DNA of 64,000 nt from Aplectana chamaeleonis (Eukaryota > Nematoda > Chromadorea > Rhabditida > Cosmocercidae): positions 1-64,000 of the forward strand of contig JAPDOI010001758.1 in NCBI GenBank assembly GCA_029168955.1. Direction: 5' to 3'. The translations under genes were made by a program, and so were the position numbers. Shown here one piece after another: positions 22,999-34,958 of the stretch (position 1 is its first letter; each line of letters opens with the position of its first letter). The notes below the pieces were generated by a model. It made no database searches. It was not told the origin of the DNA and saw only the letters and a list, made by a program, of their open reading frames with translations.

Positions 22999-23062
22999 TA
23001 ACGATGGGGGATCCTTAACTACGAATGGATGCTGTGTTGCGGGTTCGATTCCCGCAATGAAT

Positions 23063-24429
23063 CTTCTGAAAAAAATTGTTTTGCATTTATTCGATTGTTT
23101 ATCCACGAGGTTTCTCATTCACATTTTAACTTGCTTTTTCCTATCTTACTAGATTTACAATTTCTATCGCGTGAATCCCTGTAGTATATGAGATATTCCT
23201 CACCTAATCCGAAGATTATCCTTCTCATCTTCTTGTGCTGGCATTTCGGGTTCATTGCGAAATATAGTAATGTGGACATCTTGTAACTTTGTACTACTTT
23301 TCTTGAGTTAAGAAAACACCTCTCTTGAACACTTCAAACTCGTTTGCGAATCATTGGAGAAAAAAGCAATGTCATTGTAAGAAGCAAAGCGATGATCCCT
23401 TTATGCAGCAGACACGCTCAAAAATGGTATCGATTTTATGAGATAAATCAAAGATTTGGGGCTGGTTGTATTGGGAACTGACGAAAAAACGAACGAAAAC
23501 TGTGTGCAAATAGAGGAATAACGCTTATTTTGTTATCAGGTGAAAGTGGACGAGTTTTACGGCGCGCGGTGGAAACAGCGAGTATTAGCAACAAAACGGC
23601 TGAGATGGAGAAGCCGATATACTCCTACAGCCTGAACTGGAACGTTCACCTCGTTGGATGCATGAAAAACCAGCCAAAGGAACCGTATTAGTACTATCAA
23701 TCTGGACGAGTATGTATTTTGGGGCGGGGTTGCAGAAGCTTTGGGGCGGGGTTGCAGAAATTTTTCGATTTTCATAGCTGAAATTTAGTAGTTTTACTCG
23801 TTTTTGACGCTTCCAAAGGCGTGAGCAGCCTATTAGGAGCTATGCGACTTCAGAAAAGTAGTTATCTCAACAACTTTTTCGAGCGTGTCTGCTGCCTTTG
23901 AAAATTATCGTCATGGCCGCAATTTTCATTTCCAGAGGACGACAATCGTTTGTCCCAATACATCCGCTGACCTTACATCGAAAACTACTGAACTTGGCAC
24001 GATCACGGAGATTTTTTTCGATTATCGGGAGTACGAGGGTGAGTGAGTGGGTGATATGGCGAAAAAAAGTCTAAAAATTTTCTCCTCATATTGATCCAGA
24101 TAAAATAGATTCAAGTAGACGGGCGTTAGGTGTAGTAGCCAGCCAATTTCCGCTTCTGAAAAACCGAAAGCACAGCCATGGTGGACGGTTGAAGAGACTG
24201 CGCCCGCTAAGTTTTCATGTTTTTCCAATTTTTTGCTCTACCGGATGGTCCATAGGTAAAACCCAGTAATGTTACTCTATCCACCCCCCCCCAACAACCT
24301 CCGAAAAAACTTTTTTCATGGCGTCTCCTACAGCGGGGGTCGTGCCTTGTTAGTTGAAACAGGAAAGAGTAAGGAACTGTGACAGGAAAGAGGAGGAAAT
24401 CAGGCTAGCAGTACACATTGGATCCGACT
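23063..24429. other. Stretch without recognised genes
   Basis: Unsupported open frames only. Near 24350-24415 a short segment (TTGAAACAGGAAAGA...TCAGGCTAGCAG) repeats at 29573-29630. Confidence 0.3.
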
Positions 24430-24905
24430 CACTCATTTTCTGATATCCATCCGAATAAACCGAAATTTCCATGATAACAGTCCGTTTCACCGAAAAAACT
24501 TGAAAATCCGAGTGATCCGAAATCCGATTCACTGAAAAACGCCAAAATCCGTTTGATTCAAAATCTGAATATTCGAGATGTGACATGAGTAGGATAATGA
24601 TTCGGATACCGATTATCCGAAACATATCATGATTCGGATCGGATAATGAGTCGGATATTGGTAGATTCGACATGTTCTGTTACTCAAAAAGCAGATCTGA
24701 TGTCAGGACTCGACATTTCATTCTACTGTAGCCATGCACGTGCGTATTACACTGCAGACCAGGGATGAGCGGAACAAAAATTTTGAATTTCGGAAATCGG
24801 AACTTGGAAATCGAAACAAGTCTCAAATTTTCGTAAATCGGAAAGCGGAATTCCGAAGCTGAAAAACTGCGAAAATCGGAATTCGGAAATTGGAACAGAG
24901 TGTAC
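24430..24905. repeat. TCCGAA/TCGGATT-rich tract
   Basis: Many ATCCGA and CCGAATC words, then GGAAATCGGAA-type words from 24775. The second type recurs at 27440-27535, the first at 28730-28985. Confidence 0.6.
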
Positions 24906-26628
24906 TTGCTGCTGGCATCGGAAAATATGTCCTTGACGTTCGGGTTAGAAAGCATAGCCATCATCAAATCATCATTCCCTAGATACTTTCCCATCCTTGG
25001 CCTTAGACCGTTACGAATCAAAATTCTGATCCCATGAGAATCCCATCAGGGATGTGCGTAATTGCAACTACAGGCTAAGAGCTTTAACGACTACCGGGCC
25101 TTTTTTGGTGTTACGTCGAACGACTAACGACTAAAGCAATGAAAGATTCCCGTAATCAATCCAGAAATTCGTAAGAAAATGAATACTCACTATGATTGAG
25201 TTTGCGCTAACCTACAACAGGGACCGAAAAGTACATATCAGTGCGCTCCGTGCAAACTGTACATACGTAACTATGTCGTGCAAGATATTTATGACCTACA
25301 GTCATTACTTTTTCTAACGAAACGGCTTCTAAAGTCTTGATATCGATATTATGGCACCAACACAACGTCACGCAGCTAGTGCGGCGTCGCTTCGGCGTTT
25401 AACAAAAGCGCTAAACCCCTAAACTGGTGAAATTTAGGCCTTGTCGCAATGCCCTCAATAATTCCGATGGTCCCTGAGAAATTGTACAATTGGAAAAACC
25501 CTTAGCTCCTTTCCGAATCGAAATAAGGTCTTCGAAGTCCAAGCCACAGGACCATTTTGTGAACATTCTACACATTGTTATTCAGTCGTATTCAAGGTCT
25601 CAAAAAAGTTTGTTTAGAAATATGTCGTGTGAAAGCCGTTCATAGCTATATGCAGAGAACATTCCACAATATTTGAAAATTGATTTCGGATCAGTCGTTC
25701 GAATGAAAAAATTATGCAGAGACTATAAGTAGTTCCAGATGTGCAAGAAACACATCAGTTTTTATGTGACGCCATTTCCATGCAAAGAGTCACGTCACCT
25801 CTGAGAGTTTTGGCCTAGAAATAGCCGCGAAATACCCAAAAAGTAGCCCACCAGGCTCCGCAGTGGCTACTAGTGGGCTAGTTCTCGGTTATTTTGCGGT
25901 TATTTCTCGGCTTTTTCCGAAACGAAAAAGGCGCAGCCATCGTCGGCTCGCCGAGCCGCCATCCATGGCGGCCAGCGGTTGGGCGGCGCCTTCAAAGGCC
26001 AAGCGAGGTTCGAGTATTTCAATCTAGGGTAATTGGATGGACGGAGGTGTTGACATCTGAATCAAGCCTCTAGAATGTGTCGTATACTTACCTGGAGAGC
26101 ATTCTTTCTCGGCTTCTTCACGGCTATTTCTCGGAGATTCTGCGGCTAATTTGCGCGAGCATTATTTGGCGGCGATTTGGCGGCTAGTACGCGACAAGCA
26201 GGTACTTGGCCAAAACTCTCAGAGGCAGCAAGCACGGTTTAGCCGCCAAGCCAATAGGTAAACGTATTCAATCGCCCCGACGTGACGGCTACAACGATTC
26301 GAGGTGTCTACAGGTCGCCTTCACTGCATCCGGTGAAACGAAGCATAAACTGCATGAGACCAGCATTGCCAAGCCCGCATTGAACTATATAATGTCGAGC
26401 ACTGCATGCAGGTCACAATCATCAATCAGTTGATCGTACGCTATCTAAAGATATGAAACTAGAAAAATCCTAGAATTTTTCGGCCTCTGCAATGCTTATT
26501 GTGAAAGTCTAGATTTTTAACGGCCAAGGATTAACGACTAAAAAAGGCTTTGGCTCGTTGAACGACTAAGGACTAATTAATTCTAAAATTTCAATCGCCC
26601 TGGATCCCATGAAGATTGAGTTGTTTCA
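24906..26628. other. Stretch without recognised genes
   Basis: Repeat-like inverted words CGGCTATTTCTCGG occur at 25880-25920 and 26100-26170, suggesting an old foldback. The 75-codon frame at 26206-26433 is unsupported. Confidence 0.3.
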
Positions 26629-27353
26629 AAGGCAGTGTTCATGATGAAGAAGTTTTTGAGCGGCAACGTAAGCTTTGGTCCCTCCAGGCAGAATATGGAT
26701 AAAAGTATGTACGATGAAAACGGCCAGGAAGTGGGTGAAAATTCCGTGGACCAGCAGATCCATCGGATCCCCACGCCCACGCCATATACAGGTCATAAAA
26801 CGGCCAATGTCTCACCGTCGACTGCGTACCACGCGCTGCGCGACCGCACGCGCGTCGGAAGCAGGCGGGTTTTTGGTCGCCGCGCGGCGGCCAAAACTCG
26901 TCTGCTTCCGACACGTGCGATCGCGCAGCAGTCGCAGTCGATGTGGGCATTGGCCGTTTTATGGCCTGTAACAGTTGTCCACCGTTCGTTTCACCAGAGG
27001 AACGGTTGCCGAATTTCTGATCACTCTTTATTCCAAAAGATTCTAACATCCAGGCATATGCATTGAACAATCTCATTTCTGAAGGTTTTTCGCTACAAGA
27101 AAAATAAAACAAAGCCAATTACTCAAAATTTTGAAGCGCGAGACCATTTCCGACGTCTGGATTGATCAAAGTCCGCAGTGCCCCAGAACACACCAAACAG
27201 GCGTAATTAAATATTTCAGAGGTTTATTTAGACGATTTTTTTCTTTGATAATGGAGAGTTTTATAAGGGGTCCCCCCTATTAACCTTTACTTCGTGGTTC
27301 TGCCTGCTCAGAAACTCAGAAGACTAGAATACGTTTTTATCATGAACACTGTC
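26629..27353. repeat. TTCA-flanked non-autonomous element (family H) with a nested hairpin
   Basis: TTCA occurs on both sides (26625-26628 and 27354-27357). Inverted ends: AAGGCAGTGTTCATGAT and ATCATGAACACTGTC. The middle (about 26798-26976) is a near-perfect palindrome: CATAAAACGGCCAATG, GTCGGAAGCAG and GTCGCCGCG are mirrored. No transposase is encoded. Confidence 0.85.
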
Positions 27354-27653
27354 TTCAGCAAGGCTTGAAGGAGGTTGAAGGGTCTGAACTCGTCAAATTC
27401 GTGGATGCGTGTTAGGACAATTTCCTCATTTTGCTCCGATTTCCGTATCCATTATTTCGGAAATCGGAAAGCGGAATTCCGAGGCCTAAAAACCCGCGGA
27501 AATTGGAAATGGGAAGTCAGAAATTCGCTCATCCCTACTGCAGACGCATTGGGGCGCATTGCGAAATTAACGCCGCGTTTTCTGAGCATCATCAGCGTAG
27601 ATTTTGCGCATAAATGGCATTGATTCTCTTCGTTTGATTTGTCTGTGCGAGTG

Positions 27654-27937
27654 TACAGTGCTTCTCTGGGCCAAGTTCCGGTCTGAAATTGCGTCTCGAC
27701 ACGCTTTGCGGCTGCCCGCAGCCTAGTCGGAATAGTTTCCAGCGCCGCAGCCGGCGATCTGTCGACTCTAGGTGGGTTTTGGAAACTGGAAACTAAAAAC
27801 AATTGGAGAACACTATATAAAAAAGCCACATCGAGTCGGCTTTGGCGCTGGAAACTCGACTGACTCGAGCACAAGCGGCCGCAAAGCGTGTCGAGACGCA
27901 ACTGCGGACCGAAATTTGGCCCAGAGAAGCACAGTAT
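27654..27937. repeat. Palindromic MITE
   Basis: TACAGTGCTTCTCTGGGCCA, TGCGTCTCGACACGCTTTGC and TTTCCAGCGCC on the left are mirrored on the right, which ends GCCCAGAGAAGCACAGTA. Arms are about 80-110 bp. Confidence 0.8.
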
Positions 27938-28729
27938 GTAGGGCCTTTGGGTGCGCGATCCGCGGCGCCGCTCCCCAAAGCGAGAGAAAGTGGGCGTGAC
28001 CATGAATTGCCTCCGAATCATATTTCTGTCTCTGCGACTCTTACCTCTTCGCCGATATTAGTTCGATTGAAAAAACAGTGAAATAGGAGGAGTAAATGTT
28101 TTTATAAAGGGTGACTGACAGATAGTAACAAAGGAACGCCAACAAATGCGAAGAAACCACGGCGGTACTACAGCGGCAGCGACAAAAATGAACGAAACCA
28201 TTTCTTTCACGCGACGTTGCCGCCGCCGCTGCCATCTCGCGGCGAGGCTCGCTCAGCTCACGCACTCGGAATGCGCGGCTGTCGCCCAGTCGCGCACCTC
28301 AGTTTGCGCTGCGTTGCATCCCCCCATCACTCACACCGTCTCTGCGACAGCGAGCTTCGCTGCGACGCCACTCTGAAAGGCTCTTATGGCGCATTGAAGG
28401 TACTTGTGGCTCCGAAAAACCATGAGTATTGGTCGACTACTATTCGAAGAGGATTACACAGGAACTCATGGGTATCTACAAATTCGATGCGGTGGATTGA
28501 TAATGACGATGCTCATTTATAATAATGCATTACACTCGTTTTGAAGATAATGTGAAGAATGAGCAAATTTTTTAAAATAGGATTGATTTGCGCAATTATC
28601 TTGAGATAACGGTGATTATCAATAAATTATTGTATCATGGTACGGTAAAAAACCCTTTTTTCTTCAAGATTTTCGCAAGGCTATCGATTTTTGATAGATC
28701 TTATGCATTCTACCAAGTTGACTCGGATT

Positions 28730-28985
28730 TTCGGATTCCGCCCCCCCCCCAAAAAAAAGACCAAAATTCGAGTGTTCCAGAATCCGAGTCACCTAAGAGG
28801 GACAAAATCCGAGCGATCCAAATTCCGATTCACCGAAATAGCGTAATTTTCGATTTCATCCTAATCCGACTATCCGTTTAGCCTCCCTATCCGAATGACT
28901 CGGATTATCCTATGTTGTTACTCCGAATCTATCCGTTTGAGTCGGGTATCTGAGTTTGAATTATCCGAAATCAGAGTATCCGATA
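28730..28985. repeat. TCCGA-rich tract with a poly-C run
   Basis: ATCCGAGT, TCCGATT and CCGAATGACTCGGATTATCC words; ten consecutive C bases start near 28741. Related to 24430-24700. Confidence 0.6.
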
Positions 28986-28999
28986 TTTTTTAGGTTGGG

Positions 29000-29245
29000 G
29001 TCAGGCAGGGTGTGAACCGTCGGCGCGTTTGATGATAGAGGCGCGAGGGCTGAAAGGGGGTAGGCCGGCGCTGAAAAATCGTTCCCTCGCAAACCCTACC
29101 TAGGAGGGTGGGGCAGCCGAAACCCCGTTGAGACCCCAACTATTGATTATCTCCAGCACTCGCACAGCAATCATGAAACGCGCCGACGCCCCAAACCCTG
29201 CCTAACCCCAACCTAACCCGCCGCTTACATGCATGCCGCCCCTGT
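29000..29245. repeat. GC-rich repeat family D
   Basis: Shares GGGTGGGGCAGCCGA and CTCCAGCACTCGCACAGCAATCATGAAA-type text (in two pieces) with 8740-9480. Confidence 0.55.
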
Positions 29246-29648
29246 TGATTTCGATTATCACCAGCAGCGGAGCGGTGGGCCTCGGTGAAATATAACTAGT
29301 GAAAAGGTTTCGACGAAAAAGCCTACGCTCCGCGCTGTGATATCTCTGTAGGATCTGCGATAATTTCGAAGAACACAAAAGTTGTTTCGGTTACTACACT
29401 TTCGTTATGAACTGATTACTAGTCGTATTCGCAACGAAATTTAAACTTGAAAGTGGATCTATGATGATGGCTTTGGGTGAAATCGTGTTTCTGCGTAAAT
29501 TTAAAGCGCACCCTGTAATGCTCTCACGTTTCCTGAACAGTAATGTTGGGCCACACTGTTTATGTGCCTTTGTTGAAACAGGAAAGATCAAGGAACGTTG
29601 ACAGGAGAGAACATGATATCAGGCTAGCAGAGCACTTCGAAAACTCAC

Positions 29649-29831
29649 GCAGTCTCCAAGATGCTTCAGTTGGGAGTAGAGGTTTTGTTTTTTAGACATT
29701 TCTTTAGTGTCTGAAAGAGCCAAATCACATGAGTTCGATACCAAAATCGGAAACGTATCTTTAGCATAATGGAGATTCTGAGGATTTTTCCCGATGAACA
29801 TTGATGTTGATCTTGCAGAAGTACAGCCTAT
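29649..29831 (-). CDS. Candidate orphan exon, possibly glycosyltransferase-like
   Basis: A minus-strand frame of 61 codons runs from a possible acceptor (TTTTTCCGAG) to a good donor (TGC followed by GTGAGT), phase 0 at both ends. Its sequence reads like a real exon: IGCTSARSTSMFIGKNPQNL, then PILVSNSC and NLYSQLKHLGDC. The LVSNxC...LYxxLKxLG pattern loosely recalls alpha-1,3-fucosyltransferases, where a VSNC stretch is followed by a helix and a DVYG motif, but no neighbouring exon carrying the rest of that fold was found. It could instead be a chance frame or gene relic. Confidence 0.25.
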
Positions 29832-29887
29832 CTCGGAAAAAGTAGACCGGGTGGGCGACCGCATCGCGCAATTAAAGTAGATCACAA

Positions 29888-30085
29888 GTGAATTACTTTA
29901 GTCTCGCCGACGACATTTTAGCTTTTCTTTTAATATTTCGTAACCGATTGGACTGTACACTGGCCGAAAAATTTCAAACAATGAAAGAAAAGTCGTCTGC
30001 GGAACTCGGGAAACTCACTTACGATCCGCCTGAACCGCGCCCCGCTATCACCCACCCGGCTTACTTTTTCCAAGATAGACTGTAA
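29888..30085 (+). CDS. Candidate 3'-terminal exon, unidentified
   Basis: The frame ends in a charged, proline-rich stretch (AEKFQTMKEKSSAELGKLTY, then PPEPRPAITHPAYFFQDRL) before a stop, which looks more protein-like than nearby frames. No family is recognised and no clear acceptor was chosen. The coordinates cover the open frame only. Confidence 0.18.
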   Translation: MNYFSLADDILAFLLIFRNRLDCTLAEKFQTMKEKSSAELGKLTYDPPEPRPAITHPAYFFQDRL

Positions 30086-30384
30086 TGCATTAAGAAATTA
30101 GACAGTCCGAAGAGAGTATGTATACAACACTGTTTTTGAGATTTGGACAGAACGCGAGTGGATATCTACGCGGTTTCGCATACTCACAAGCGCAAGTGTT
30201 AATGGCGGTGAAATCATCTGCAAAAACGACTTGTGATCTTAGTATCTATTAGGCCTCCATGATCGTAAAACAGCGCAGTATTCCGCCCTGAGCTGCAGAT
30301 TTCAAGAAGTTACAAGCCTGAAACAGTCGCTTTTCGTACTTTTTGTACCTTCCAGAACCAGCCGTAATCTTCAAAAAAATTGGA

Positions 30385-30957
30385 AAGAGACTTAATTATC
30401 GTGCTAAAGCCTGACTTCTTTTCCTCTCCGAACCCTTTTCTGGATTCAGAGTAGTAGAACCTTTCATAAAAAAAATTGCTAAAAAGCCCTGGTTTAGGCC
30501 AATTTTTTTGCCTTAACTTTCCTGTCTTTTGATGATATACTCGTTTGTCACTCCACGTCATCGACAACGATGATCTCTAATATCAAGACGATCAGCTGGC
30601 TTGAAACTGGGATTTAATCAATGAACAATATCCTTTGGACTGGTCTGCTCAAAAATTTCTGTCCTCGTCAAGTAAAGTATTGGATGAAGGGCTTGCTTTC
30701 ATTTTTTACTGTTATCATTGGCTAAATTTGCATATATTTCTGGCTGTTAACGTCTATAACTTTTGACTCCTCAGCATGAGACTGCTATCTTTTTAGGAGG
30801 AGCTGTGCACGTGTGCCCGAATTGGCAACTTAGGATCTCAGTAACTCTATTTTTAGCTCGTTCCTTGCCGCGTTACCTTCGTATTCTTTTACCCGTTTGC
30901 GAATCAAGCTGATTTTTAAGATTTTTCCCACAGCTTTTTTCATTGCAACCACTGCCT
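30385..30957. repeat. TTAA-type element (family E), inverse copy
   Basis: The right end CAACCACTGCCT abuts TTAA at 30958-30961. The interior mirrors 20772-21319 (CTCTCCGAACCCTTTTCTGG, TGTCTTTTGATG, CATCGACAACGATGATCTC). The left end is diverged, so its position is approximate. Confidence 0.75.
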
Positions 30958-31009
30958 TTAAGCGCCCAAAATAGCCCCCCTGGGCAAAATTTGGCTTAGA
31001 GCCCATTGT

Positions 31010-31640
31010 TCGAACATTGGACAGAGGGTAGCTTTTGGACTTGTACGAATTGTTCGTTTACCGATTTTCTAGCAATTCGAGGGTGGGAGAAGCGTTAAAA
31101 AAATTTCAGATTTAACTTAAAACTACATCATATGTTTTTTGGTGTGTTTATCACGAACTAGAGATTTACCTCTCAATTCCAAATTTTCTGAATAACTTCG
31201 TTCAAAGCCCACAATTGTGGGAAATTTCGAGGGCAAAACGCGGCTTTTGACGGTTTCCGGAATGCTACGATAGAACCGGTTCAAAATGTTCCTCTAGGAA
31301 TATTTGGAGTGCTAAACACGAATCTGAGGTCCATTTATCGACTTTCGACAGCTCACGGTAGATTACGGTGGATATATGGTAACTTGGTCAAGCCCCCAGA
31401 ATTGGCTCAAAATTTCGATGTGGGGTTTATTTGGGGCGCTGAATACGAATTTGATGTTCATTTGTCAGTTTTCGAGATGTTAGGTTAGGTTTTGCTCCCT
31501 AAATGGCATTGTACCTGCCGTATCCTGTAGTAAAATGGATTTTCGGAAACTGAATCCTAAATTGGTTTTCAGCACCCTAACTAAACCCTACGTGCAAGTT
31601 TTGAGCGCAATCCAAAAAAGTGCCTGATGCCACTCCCAGT
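31010..31640. repeat. Dispersed repeat family F
   Basis: Shares with 37700-38540 and, inverted, 53450-53960 a set of phrases: AACACGAATCTGAGGT, GTTTTGCTCCCTAAATGGCA and GCACCCTAACTAAACC-type text. No terminal repeats or coding capacity were recognised. Confidence 0.65.
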
Positions 31641-32349
31641 ACCCTTGCCTTCTCGCGAAGCTTGAAAAACGCTTATAACTTCTTGGAAACAGCAGTTCGG
31701 AGCGGGATACTGCGCAGTATTACTATTGGGGCCCAAGAAATGATAAAAAAACTAACAATACTGGTCATTTTCGCTCATGCGTTTGGCATTAAGAACACCT
31801 TTTTCGTAAGCATTCTATAGGTAGCGTCATAATCGACGTTAACGTTGTATTTTTTTCTGAATTTTCAAGGAAAAACAGCGAGAACGTTGATAAACGGTGA
31901 GCACCCTCTCCACACATTATCGATACACCTAAAACCTGTATCATAGATACACGCAGGAATACCAATAAAAATGAAGAATAAAAAAAGGAAAAGGGCTGAG
32001 AAAAATTTTTTTTTCGTTGGTTTTGTTTTTATGTTTTTTTTTGTGAAAAGTTCGGGAGAAATTTACAATTTTGCCGTCTATTATGACACAAGCTACAGTA
32101 TGCTTAGTGGAAACTGCAACCGCACAACACGTCTTTCTTCGTTACTGTGGACTGTAGATTTAGCGAGTCCAATTACATGCGGTTAATCGAGTGAGTATGA
32201 CGAATCCAATCATTTGTAAGAAGCTCTGCCGTTCTTTGAGGGAGTCTTGCAGACACTACTCTACGAGCTGTTCCAAAATTATGGGCGCGTAAATATTGGA
32301 ATATTCTTCGAATACTCAATCGGACTCCAACTATAACAAGCATGGATAA

Positions 32350-33045
32350 GTTTATGCATATTGTTGTTAACACAACACAATGAATACAAACCGAAATTTT
32401 CGCCATCTCCTCGGATACAGGCAAGAAGATCGCTTCGAAAGACACGGAAGCATTTTTGCAACCTGTTTTCATTCATTTCATTCCAGAATTTCTGGAAAGC
32501 AGCTTACCGAGGGCCTAATTTTGTAAAACGTGATTCAGAGATTATCGGTTCGATCACATATCGTATTGAGATGTGAAGAGGATTCAGATCCGGTGAGCAA
32601 GATCGTCAATCTTCGCGCGAGAAGAAGTCAGAAAGCTTGCGACGACACTCTTTAACGAACTTCTTCTTATGTGCTTTATAGAAGTCTTGAAGGAAAGCAG
32701 CAGGGTCTGCTGGCAATGTAAGAGATCAACCGCGGCTTCGAAATGTTCTTGTGATTGTTTGCTTGTGAATATCCGGGTCAATTTGAACACCAGAATGCAT
32801 GAAAATGAGGGGAGTTTTGTCGTCGCTGGTGATTGGTCCCAAAACCATGACAAATATGGGATGAACAGTGATTCTTCTTGCCGTATAGCCGCCGCAATGC
32901 TTCTCTTGACAACCCGACCGGTTTGTAGGTTTATGGTCGGCTACATTGTGAGGATTTCCTCCTCTGGGAAGACAATGGCGCGGTGTGAGGCTCCTGTGAG
33001 ACTGTTTTCCGAAAGTTCATCATATGGCACCTTCACATTCTGAGT
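32350..33045 (-). pseudogene. Decayed Tc1/mariner-superfamily transposase
   Basis: Minus-strand fragments in several frames follow the order of the catalytic domain of this family: a GRVVKRSIAAAI-like stretch, then VMVLGPITSDDKTPLIFMHS (the usual VMVWGGITSDGKTPL block), GVQIDPDIHKQ, a KKKFVKECRRKLSDFFSRED stretch (expected FISxxEWPPxSPDLNP), and SPDLNPL. At least two frameshifts and several stops separate them. The N-terminal DNA-binding half and terminal repeats were not found. This is an old, inactive copy unrelated in detail to the mariner at 368. Confidence 0.75.
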
Positions 33046-33209
33046 AACCTACCCATTACTTCGGAGTGGATTTTACTCGGTTTAATCACGTGAGAATGCA
33101 CGCTAATGCTGCTTCTCTTCCCCTCCCTTTTTTCCTCTTTGTCTCTACCGTCGCCGCGCACATGCATGCGAAGGAACAACCTATCCTCTAGTTCGCAGCC
33201 AAATTTACT

Positions 33210-33334
33210 CTACTCCTCCGCGCACCTGTGCGGAGCGAGAGTAGAGACAAGGAGTGTGGGGAGAAGGAGACACATCATACGCACGCAGACGTACATGATG
33301 AACGAAAATAATTTTCACTCCGAAACAGAGGATA
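33210..33334. repeat. Copy of the repeat at 232-366 (uninterrupted by mariner)
   Basis: The same order of words as 232-366 ends in CTCCGAAACAGAGGATA, where the other copy carries the mariner insertion. Confidence 0.6.
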
Positions 33335-34243
33335 AGTTTCGTTCCCAATTAGGCCCTAGTTATACACCAGCGGAATGAAAACGTCCCGCGATGACATTGC
33401 CGCCGCTTGGCGCGTGAATCAGGGACTCTTCTGCGATACTGCGTCTTTGACGTGCATGACGCAATATTGCAGACAAAAAATTTCCGGCCGTTTCAATTGC
33501 CTCTTATCAATATTTTACGCTTCTATCGCTTGTTTATTACTGAACGTCACTGGCAATTTATTCCTCTTGTCATAGCAGTGCTCCTTACGTCGTTTTGGTA
33601 ATCTTTGAACGAGTTTGAGTCTAAAAAATAGTCAGGTGATGGAATTTGCAAACCTTCCCATTGAGTAGGTCCCGCAACGATGTAGTATATAGTGCCACGG
33701 CTTGTGTAACTGCTCGGTGAGGACGTCCGGAGTTCTTCTCTGACTTTTTTCTTAGCACAGTTCAGGCGCACATGAGCGATAGTTGTCTTGTTATTTCCGC
33801 TGCGTCCCGCCGGTGTATAACTAGGGTCGTTGAGGTTACAGCCCTAACATTCGAGCACAAGTATGGCAAACTCAACACAGTACAATTAGTTTATCATACA
33901 CTTACAGGTAAAACATATGAATGACCAATGTGAAACCAGTACATAGGAACCCGCAGTTAACCACGATAAGAAAACAATGAGTACGCCTCTTCAGGCGGAT
34001 AAACTCCAGACATTCCAGATACAATCGATTGAACTCCTGCGGTCGAGTCGCGGCTTTTGGTAACTGTAATCCAACCATTCCCCCCCCCCTCTACTGGTCA
34101 GAAATTGCCGGTACGCGACCGTTCGCATTGAATGTGGCGTCTCTGAATAGTCTACAATGCGGTCACACCCGGGCAACGCTCGCTTTTGGCGATCACACAG
34201 ATTATAACTTCATAGGGGAAAAGAGACAACCGTCATAGAGACA

Positions 34244-34332
34244 GAGAGTGCGCTGCAACTACCAGCGTGAGCGCCAATCACAGGCATAGAGAGTGCGCTA
34301 CAACTACTAGCGTGAGCGCCAATCACAGCCAT
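34244..34332. repeat. Tandem duplication of about 45 bp
   Basis: AGAGAGTGCGCTxCAACTAC, then AGCGTGAGCGCCAATCACAG, occurs twice in direct succession with few mismatches. Confidence 0.8.
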
Positions 34333-34958
34333 CCGTTCCTCCCCATTTTGTCCAGCCCTTTTTGTAACTTGGTCACCTTATGGCCATCACCCGAATCACC
34401 ATAGGGCAAGAAGAATAGAAACCGCGTCAAAATCTGTCCTGTGCTTCCCACCGCAGGACATATCGCGCTCAAGCTTTCTGTGTGGATGCATGCGCGTGAA
34501 GTAGCGCAGCGAGAAAGCCTGCGTCGTAACCGATTAGACTTTGAAGAGCAGCGGATACACGCATCGCGGACACTCCTCGCCACCATGACTTGTCCTGGGA
34601 GTGTAGGAACAGTAGATGTTAGTAGGGTATACAATCACCAGGATATGAATTATGTACATACATAGATAGCAAAGGATAGCAAAAGGATGAGGACATCAGT
34701 AGGGAGGAAACAACTAATCACTTCGTTTGGAAAGAACTCATCACCTTGTTTGAGTAAACCTCCATGGTGAAGTTTCGGTTACATAAGTTTGAAGAAAGGA
34801 AAATGTTGAACGCTTTGGATCACACATGAAACGAAATTCATAGTCTCCATTGATAACTCTATCTCAAAAAACCTATGAATCCTAAAGAAATCGTACCCAA
34901 ATTATTATAATTTCTACAATCGTGATCATATACTCACAATCAGTTAGGCAAATGTCGT

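Noticed and set aside
31971..32186. Frame with a lysine-rich start and a hydrophobic stretch resembling a signal peptide
   Set aside because: The hydrophobic part is encoded by a T-rich run, there is no splice support and no family match.
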